Translations under genes and position numbers: made by a program
Shown: positions 6,700-11,969 of the stretch, in pieces
Layout of the letters: every line of letters starts with the position of its first letter
Numbering within the stretch: the first letter of the stretch is position 1
Notes under the pieces: generated by a model
What the model saw: the letters and a program-made list of their open reading frames with translations, nothing else
Told to the model about the DNA's origin: nothing
The model's database searches: none
Source: Thalassiosira profunda
Lineage: Eukaryota; Bacillariophyta; Thalassiosirophyceae; Thalassiosirales; Thalassiosiraceae
Assembly: GCA_036939355.1 (NCBI GenBank)
Contig: JALLAP010001364.1
Span: 1-11,969 of the forward strand
Direction of reading: 5' to 3'
DNA length: 11,969 nucleotides

Positions 6700-9467
6700 A
6701 TGAAGCTCTCCGCGGCCGCCTCCCTCCTACTGCTCCTCGGCCCGCCTCGCTACGGGGCAGCGGAAGAATCGAAACGCCGTCTCACGGGGTCGTCCCACAT
6801 CCGCGGTGGCCAGCCGCGGCGCCTCGAGTGCTCGTCCATCACCAAGGGCGGCGCCTGCTGGAAGGCGGGATGTCGGTGGGCGGGCGGAGGTAACTGCCTG
6901 TCCATTCCGACCACAAGTGAGTTCTCTTCGCTCCTCTTATCTGAAAATATTTTGATGGGAGGGGCGCCTAAAATCCAAACTGCCATTGCAACCTCAGCGA
7001 CCGCTGCGACGACGACCCCTCCTCCGCCCGTCACCACCACCACCACGGCTGGCAACACGCCGCCCGCCACCACGACGACGACGACCACGACGACGACGAC
7101 AACCACCGTCGCCAACACGCCACCGGCCACGACGACGACGACCGCTGTCATCAATCCGACTCCTGCGACGACGACAGTGTGAGTACATGTGATATGCGCA
7201 TAAGTTCATTTGCGGCGCTGTTCGCTCTGATGCCTAGCCATTCGTTGTACCATACAGCCCGGCGACTACTACTAGCAGCACCATTGCCGCTACAACCACC
7301 GTCGCCGCCCCGTCGCCCACCACGACGACGACAGTGTGAGTACATCATCATAATATGATGTGCACATCACAGTTCATTTCTGGCACTCATATCGAATATT
7401 ACGCGCTTATGTCCTGGTCATATTCGCTTTCCCCGCAGCCCGGCGACTACCACCACCGCCTGCACTGATGCCGGCAACAGCAGTTGCAAGATCGCCTGCG
7501 AGCGCGTCGGGATCTACATTGGGGGCAGCTCCATCACTCGGGGCGGCATCGACGACAGCAGCAAGATGTGGGCCCAGGCGCTGGCCGCCTTCTGGCAGAC
7601 GGGCGCGCAGGGTCCGCCTGGAAGCGGATACGAGAACGTCCAGCTCAACGCCGGCGGCGGTGCGAGCTACAACGGCGACGCAAGCGCCACATACGTGACG
7701 CTCACGCTGAGCGAACTGCAGGATTGCTACGGTGGCGAGCTGAACAATCTCGAGCTGCTCGTCTTGCCCGGCGGGTCGGCTTACGAGATCCAGGACGCGC
7801 TGGGCGCGGCCGGCAAGGCGGCCATCAGGAGCTACCTCGACAACGGCGGCAACTACCTCGGCTTCTGCGCCGGCGGCTACTACATCGCGAAGGGATATTA
7901 CTGGAAAGGTACGGGTTCTGTCCTTCATACCGTCTCCACATTCTAGATGGAGTGCATACCTCGATTTTCTCCACCAGTGCTCACATCTTATGCTCCTTTT
8001 ATCAGGTTACGATGGCGCACCCGCGGACAACTGCGACGAGCAGTTCTGCCGCTACGAAACCGGCGGGACATTCAGCTACGACCAGGCGACGCGAGACTTT
8101 ACCGAGCACGAGTGGGGAGGTACTTCGTATCACTCGAACCTCGTGGCGTACGGTGAGCGATCACATGATATGTTCTATCACTCTTATCGATGTTATCTCA
8201 TTTGCAATGTGAATGTTATGACCAATCACTCTATTAGGACCGTTGGCCAACGTCTTCGTTGAGGGGCCCATCGAGGAGATCGCCGGTCCGTGGGCCTTGG
8301 CGTCGAACCCCAACGCTCCCTACGACTCCCACGTCGTCGTGCCGGCCAATGCGAGCGTGCCCCTCCTCCGCCAGCTCTACNCCCAACGCTCCCTACGACT
8401 CCCACGTCGTCGTGCCGGCCAATGCGAGCGTGCCCCTCCTCCGCCAGCTCTACTACGGCGGCGCGACCGAGAACTACGTCTACACCAACACCTCGGCGGC
8501 CAACTGGGGCACGGAGCTGGCGCACTTTCGTTCGGACAGCCCCAGCGATGGAGACCTCGAGTTCCCGTCGGATCTCTGGACGCTCAAGGAGGCCGACTCT
8601 GGCAACGGAGGGAAGATTGTCATCTCGAGCGCGCACATCGAGGCGTCGATCTTTCACACGGCCATCGGCGATGCCGGGATGACGGAGTGCCAGAGTGAGT
8701 TTCGAAGCAGCTGATCTTGATTGGCTGGCCAGTTCATATCTGATGCATGTTCGCACTGTACTTATCTCTTCTCTCGACCATGAATTGTAACAGATTACAA
8801 CAACTATGTCTTCCTCACGCGTTCCGTCATCGGTGGCACCGGTGGTATCCTGGGCATCGATCTCCCGGAATATGACAGCAACTGTCCGGTGTCTGGACAA
8901 GGCATCAAAGATACTGCCACTCTCTTCCCATCCGGTCTTGCGTACCAGACGGCTCCCAGGATTGCTGGCGACGGCGGCGGCGGTGGAGGAGAATGTGGCG
9001 GTGGCGGCAGTGGAGGAGGAGGAGGTGGGTGTGGCGGTTCGGCATTGTTGGACCTCATCGATTTCGAGGATGGAAACCTCGTTGGCGCCCTCTCCGGAAG
9101 CGCGGCCAATCCCTGGGCCATCAACCCCAACGCAGCGTGCGAGTGCACGGCAAACGGGATCCGGGCTGGTGTGAACGGCAGTGGCGAGGCGAAGGGAGTC
9201 GACAGCCTTTCGGAGGTGACCTTCGATATTCCTGCCGGTGCCACCGGAATGACGTACCGTTACAGCTATCCCACCGCCCTCGATGCTGGAGACGACTTTC
9301 ACGTGTATGTCAATGGAGTTAAGGTGAAGGACTACGAGACGGGCTCTGGAGCAAACTGTGCGTTGTCCGAGTGCATCAGCGTGTCGTCGCCGGGGCAGGT
9401 GACGTTCAGGTGCAAGTCGGGCGGGAATAACGAGATCTGCTCGCTCGATCAAATCCAATTCTACTAG
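6700..9467 (+). CDS. Secreted modular protein with a BPL_N-type class I glutamine-amidotransferase-like domain (seven exons)
   Basis: Exons are 6700-6916, 6998-7178, 7258-7335, 7439-7908, 8006-8152, 8238-8694 and 8794-9467; all junctions are GT-AG and keep the frame. Exon 6 holds a 72-bp duplication plus one N (see the repeat entry); counting one copy gives 716 residues. Order: signal peptide 1-20; four-Cys module (C44, C53, C58, C66); Thr/Pro-rich linker 71-166, probably O-glycosylated; GATase-like domain about 182-520, with I-Y-I-G-G (184-188), L-L-V-L-P-G-G (265-271), and G-N-Y-L-G-F-C302-A-G-G, the nucleophile elbow; Gly-rich hinge 551-574 with two Cys; C-terminal domain 577-716, resembling MAM/jelly-roll beta-sandwiches (D-F-E-D-G start, D-D-F-H-V-Y-V-N-G, D-Q-I-Q-F-Y end). 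The fold resembles the biotin-protein-ligase N-terminal domain, but no ligase part is present. Secretion to the cell surface is inferred. The substrate is unknown, and the His/Glu partners of Cys302 cannot be assigned by eye. Confidence 0.85.
6917..6997 (+). other. Intron 1 of the secreted GATase-like gene, in frame and stop-free
   Basis: GTGAGT donor, CCTCAG acceptor, 81 bp (27 codons) and no stop codon, so unspliced RNA would still translate in frame. Splicing is preferred because it joins IPTT directly to the Thr-rich linker, whereas the intron translation is an unrelated Leu/Ser/Ile-rich stretch. Confidence 0.75.
7051..7140 (+). repeat. Tandem 60-bp repeat with ACG triplet runs inside exon 2
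   Basis: The segments beginning at 7051 and 7111 both encode (G/A)-N-T-P-P-A followed by a Thr run from ACG/ACC triplets. This is an expanding Thr-rich linker of the mucin-like type. ACG microsatellite slippage is the likely mechanism. Confidence 0.8.
7168..7457 (+). repeat. Tandem exon-plus-intron duplication in the Thr-rich linker
   Basis: Exons 2 and 3 both end in ACGACGACAGT followed by the donor GTGAGTACAT, and exons 3 and 4 both begin CCCGGCGACTAC after their acceptors. The two introns (7179-7257, 79 bp, and 7336-7438, 103 bp) are also alignable: both have gat-tgc-cat, then agttcattt, and a later cgct...tcctgg/cctagc...attcg block. Both introns are phase 2, so the 78-bp exon 3 (26 codons) is symmetrical and can be added or lost without a frameshift. 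Confidence 0.85.
8309..8453 (+). repeat. Identical 72-bp duplication around a single N (assembly join)
   Basis: Positions 8309-8380 and 8382-8453 are identical and are separated by one N at 8381. Both copies encode the same 24 residues of exon 6. The 73-nt surplus shifts the reading frame; with one copy and the N disregarded, exon 6 stays open and in phase with exon 7. This is what results when two contigs overlapping by 72 bp are placed side by side instead of merged. It is not a biological repeat. Confidence 0.92.
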
Positions 9468-9765
9468 GGCAACCTTCATGTTTCCGCGACGATGGTGCTG
9501 TCCAACCCATTGTGCTACTTAATTTACTTAGGGTCGACCTCGACCGTGAAAGTGAACGACTTGCCGCACTGATCCACTCCGTGCCGCATGTTCTTGCAGA
9601 GGACGCCACCGCCAACCTTAGACATCATCACGCCGCACCCGTGAGGAATCTGGATGGACGCCTTCCTCACGTCGCCGTCCCTCGCGAATCCCTTCTGGAA
9701 ATGCATCCACTTTCCGTCCGCCAAAATGGTGTAGACGAGGCGGTACTCGAGCAATCCAATTCTAC
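9452..9765 (+). repeat. 13-bp direct repeat flanking an antisense coding remnant
   Basis: The 13-mer aatccaattctac occurs at 9452-9464, where it encodes the end of the GATase-like protein just before its stop, and at 9753-9765. Similarity extends weakly on both sides (ctcga before; ggg and a tgt-ttcgcg block after). This looks like a duplicated gene end or a target-site-like duplication around about 290 bp. Confidence 0.5.
9524..9752 (-). pseudogene. 3'-terminal coding remnant of an unrecognised protein
   Basis: On the minus strand, about 75 codons ending in TAA at 9524 have the GC-ending codon use of the genuine genes here. The translation is protein-like (L-E-Y-R-L-V-Y-T-I-L-A-D-G-K-W, then G-C-G-V-M-M-S-K, then F-T-F-T-V-E-V-D-P-K). 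Upstream the frame stays open to an ATG at 9895, but codon use and composition become intergenic-like beyond the 13-bp repeat at 9753-9765, so a complete 123-residue gene looks unlikely. A minus-strand AG near 9767 could also be a splice acceptor, with the rest of the gene not found. I do not recognise the family. It may be a truncated insertion, a 3' exon, or a small intact gene. Confidence 0.35.
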
Positions 9766-10033
9766 GGGTAGATTGTGATGTATTTCGCGCAAAAACCGGC
9801 TCAAGGGGGTATTGTAGTGTTGAGACGCGTAAGCTGTAAAGATTCGTGACTCTCGTATTGAGCATGCACGATGCCCGGAGCTGCTTCCACATCATATGTT
9901 GCAAAGAGGCGGGAGGCTCGGTGGTACCGGGGATGGTACTGGTCTATCGGGCCGTCACCCATTCTGCTCCAGATCGCCGTGCTATCTGCTGCCAATACAT
10001 CACGCAGCAGTCACATGCCCTCATTCTCCCTCA
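9766..10033. other. Spacer with no supported feature
   Basis: About 270 bp of mixed composition downstream of the J-protein stop. It probably contains that gene's 3'UTR. No clear ORF with ATG and coding bias, and no repeat, was seen. Confidence 0.5.
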
Positions 10034-10597
10034 TCAAAATCGAGGCTGCGGGCCAAATCGATGAAAGCCCTCGTCCCTCCGTCGTATTTGTTGTTTTCTC
10101 TTCTCCGGCAGGTGCAAATCGTGATAATAGCTCCCCACCGCCAACCCCAAACACAACGACAGTCGCAAAAAGGCCTCGATCTGAAAGGATCGATCGGTCG
10201 TCCATACGGAGAAGAGCGAGTCGTCTTGCGGCGGCGGGCGATCCTTTGTTGACTCAATCACCTGCTTGGGCACGTATGTTCTCCTCACGTAATAATCCAG
10301 CAGCAATTCGCGGGCGTCGGCGCATTCTCGAAATGCCGCGTTGGCGCCCGCCTTGTTTATTGGAGAGGAGGCAGCTGCAACGACGTCGGGATGGTGCCGC
10401 CGTGCTGCCGCCCGGAAGGCCTCCTGGATTTGCTCTCGGGAGGGCTTCTCGACAACGCTGCCGCCGGCGCCACCGCCGGCGCTGCTTCCACCGACGAGGG
10501 GCGAGGCCGACGATTGTCCGCCGCTCCGGGGGATGCCCAGGAGGGCGTGGGCGCGCTGCAGCGTGACGGAGTAGGATTTGGGGCGGCGGAAGATCAT
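10034..10597 (-). CDS. Membrane-anchored J-domain (DnaJ-like) co-chaperone
   Basis: J proteins stimulate the ATPase of Hsp70. From the ATG at 10597 the product is 187 residues. The J domain runs from about 15 to 106: helix I with H-A-L-L-G-I-P (17-23), an unusual Gly/Ser-rich insertion of about 28 residues (24-51), helix II R-E-Q-I-Q-E-A-F-R-A-A-A-R-R-H (54-68), the diagnostic HPD at 69-71, and helix III A-F-R-E-C-A-D-A-R-E-L-L (88-99) with Y102-Y103. A hydrophobic segment (140-158) near the C-terminus is a probable single membrane anchor, followed by a basic tail (KRKQQIRRR). The N-terminus (MIFRRPKSYS) is mitochondrial-like. The frame stays open upstream to 10708, just after a pyrimidine-rich TTTAG on the minus strand, so an upstream exon extending a targeting presequence is possible. 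The gene is divergent from the protease gene. Confidence 0.8.
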   Translation of the reverse strand: MIFRRPKSYSVTLQRAHALLGIPRSGGQSSASPLVGGSSAGGGAGGSVVEKPSREQIQEAFRAAARRHHPDVVAAASSPINKAGANAAFRECADARELLLDYYVRRTYVPKQVIESTKDRPPPQDDSLFSVWTTDRSFQIEAFLRLSLCLGLAVGSYYHDLHLPEKRKQQIRRRDEGFHRFGPQPRF

Positions 10598-10906
10598 CGG
10601 TTGCAAAGGGGACGCGTGAAGGCGAGTGGGAAGAAGCAATCCGCCCGGAGTGATGGGCGGGGGAGCGAGATGCTCCGTGCCCCTCCTCGTCAAGAAGCGC
10701 AGCACCGGCTAAAGCAGAAGCAAGGCGGGCGGAAAGATTTTCTACAGAGGAATTGAAAGCTCTACAGAGGAATTCACCAATCTGGAGGAGATCCAAAGAT
10801 CTTTCTTGAGCGGGGTGTCAAAACCAGAGCGAGGCGAGGCCGATGCCTCCTCTGCTCATAAAATCGCAAGCACAGTCACCGCAACAACCCAACCGTCATT
10901 TACGAC
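10598..10906. promoter_or_regulatory. Bidirectional promoter region between J-protein and aspartic protease genes
   Basis: These 309 bp separate two divergent start codons. They contain a 14-bp direct repeat (10741-10754 and 10761-10774) and an AT-richer patch near 10855-10865 (ctcataaaatcg), about 45 bp upstream of the protease ATG. The J-protein side may be partly coding or contain an upstream intron (acceptor AG at 10709-10710 on the minus strand). Confidence 0.5.
10741..10774 (+). repeat. 14-bp direct repeat, 20-bp period
   Basis: The 14-mer tctacagaggaatt occurs at 10741-10754 and 10761-10774, separated by gaaagc. It sits midway between two divergent genes, so it could be a paired regulatory site, but no known factor is recognised. 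Confidence 0.8.
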
Positions 10907-11969
10907 ATGAAATTCATCGCGCCACGGCTCCTCGCCCTCGCCGCCCTGGCGGCGGGGACCGCGGCGTTCACTCCGCCGTCGAGGCCGGGCCCGAATCGCC
11001 TCCTTGCCCCTCCTCGGGTTCGCATCGCCTCCCAACCGCATCCGCCGCAACTCAGACGAAGCGATGACGATGGCTGCCACACAAAGACGGCGCTCTGTGC
11101 CAACAGCAATGGCGACGGGCGGCGCCGCAGGGCCCTCTTCGGGGGCGCGTTATCCTCGCTGCCGTTCTTCGCGGGCGGCGGCGAGAAGAGGCCCAACGTG
11201 GCAGCCACGGCTGCTGCCAAATCTTCGGGTGTCGATGACGAACGGCCCGTAGCGGACTTTCCCATGCGCAGGCAAGTCTATCAACATCGCTGGGGAACGA
11301 TTTGGCCCGATTTGCAATGCATCGCCGTGCTCACCTTCTCGAATGCCTCTGAAATTTGCGCAGGCTGCGGTTGCCCAAGGGCGGACTGGGACGCGAGTAC
11401 GTCATCATCCAATTGTACATTCAGGGGAAGGGGCCCTTCGACTTCATGGTGGATAGCGGGCTGACGACGGAGCTTATCACGCCGCGTGAGTTTGCGAGTT
11501 GAGTTTGCGTTTCTCGCATTGCAATGAGACGAAATGCTCACATGATGTGCACATCCGTAATCCACTGCAAAATCAGACTTGCAACAGGTGCTGCACCTCG
11601 ACAAAACATCCGGCATCACGAAGCAGGGCATTTCGGCCGGGGCCGTCGGGCAGTCCCAATCTCTGATCGAACTGAACGACGTCTCCCTCTGCTGCGGCAC
11701 GTTTGCCGACGGAAAAGAGTTTTTCGACTTGCCGGGACCGTTGCACGCCATCGTGACCGACTTTCCGCAGGAGCACATGGATCCGTCGCACGACCCGGTG
11801 GAGGGCATGATCGGCATGGAGGTGCTCGAACGATTCGATGTCGATTTCGACTTTCCCGCGGGACGGCTGCGGTTGTGGAAGCCCCACTCGGTCCAGAATG
11901 TGGCCAAGAAGGCGGGCATGGCCACCGTCGACGCCGTGGTCGTGAACGAGACCCGCCTCCTCGGCTTTC
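10907..11969 (+). CDS. Plastid-targeted retropepsin-like aspartic protease, 5' part (three exons, truncated by window end)
   Basis: Exons are 10907-11271, 11364-11485 and 11577 to the window edge; 293 codons are visible. The protein would cleave peptides using paired catalytic Asp residues. N-terminus: signal peptide M-K-F-I-A-P-R-L-L-A-L-A-A-L-A-A-G-T-A-A followed by F21-T-P-P, the ASAFAP-type motif of diatom plastid precursors; then a Ser/Pro/Arg-rich transit region; then R-R-R-R-A-L-F-G-G and a short hydrophobic stretch, like a Tat-type thylakoid-lumen signal. Mature part: E-Y-V-I-I-Q-L-Y-I (133-141), F-D-F-M-V-D152-S-G (catalytic loop), L-I-T-P, then E-G-M-I-G-M-E-V-L (238-246), the hydrophobic-hydrophobic-Gly element that completes one lobe, and F-D-V-D-F-D-F-P-A-G. 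A second lobe probably begins near the edge. DSG instead of DTG is permitted in the family. The lumen location is inferred. Divergent from the J-protein gene. Confidence 0.8.
11272..11363 (+). other. GC-AG intron 1 of the protease gene (92 bp)
   Basis: The donor reads AG|GCAAGT and the acceptor GCGCAG. The phase-2 join (AG|G, Arg122) gives the continuous frame needed for the DSG exon. The nearby GT at 11276 would throw exon 2 out of frame with the same acceptor. GC-AG introns with strong AG|GCAAGT contexts are a known minor class spliced by the U2 machinery. Confidence 0.75.

Noticed and set aside
8226..9479. Long minus-strand open frame (about 417 codons) opposite the secreted protein gene
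   Set aside because: It is a shadow of the GC-rich sense exons, crosses several introns and the N, and its translation is Arg/Val-rich without domains.
9846..10566. Plus-strand open frames opposite the J-protein gene
   Set aside because: They are Arg/Pro-rich shadows without domains, overlapping a minus-strand gene with the HPD motif.

Overview
The window looks like nuclear DNA from a photosynthetic stramenopile, most probably a centric diatom. The evidence is as follows. There are typical eukaryotic genes with short spliceosomal introns (about 80-105 bp, mostly GTGAGT-like donors). Coding DNA is GC-rich and sits in more AT-rich spacers. One precursor has a signal peptide ending in an AAF|TPP motif, the 'ASAFAP' plastid-entry signature of algae with secondary red plastids. 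The genus is not provable from the sequence alone.

Layout, left to right. 235-795 (+) encodes a small protein with a degenerate GIY-YIG-like module, probably derived from a retroelement. About 0.5 kb of gene-free DNA follows. 1304-2206 (-) is TIM21, a subunit of the mitochondrial inner-membrane import machinery. It is divergent, across a 370-bp shared promoter, from the three-exon SKP1 gene (2577-3667, +), the adaptor of SCF ubiquitin ligases. SKP1 converges on 4047-5261 (-), a CaMK/CDPK-type Ser/Thr kinase without EF-hands. 5262-6699 is gene-poor and carries small direct repeats.

6700-9467 (+) is the most unusual locus: a seven-exon gene for a secreted modular protein. Its order is signal peptide, four-cysteine module, Thr-rich mucin-like linker, class I glutamine-amidotransferase-like domain of the biotin-protein-ligase-N type with an intact cysteine elbow, Gly-rich hinge, and a C-terminal beta-sandwich-like domain. 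Part of the Thr-rich linker arose by tandem exon-plus-intron duplication. The gene is artificially frameshifted by a single N flanked by two identical 72-bp copies, an unmerged contig overlap. Just downstream, 9524-9752 (-) is an antisense coding remnant lying between two copies of a 13-bp direct repeat.

10034-10597 (-) encodes a membrane-anchored J-domain protein. It is divergent from 10907-11969 (+), the 5' part of a retropepsin-like aspartic protease with a tripartite plastid/thylakoid targeting sequence and a GC-AG first intron. That gene runs off the right edge.

No operon or single pathway links these genes; they are typical neighbours in a compact algal genome. Two head-to-head pairs (TIM21/SKP1 and J-protein/protease) may share regulatory DNA. 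I saw no tRNA, rRNA, CRISPR array or intact mobile element.
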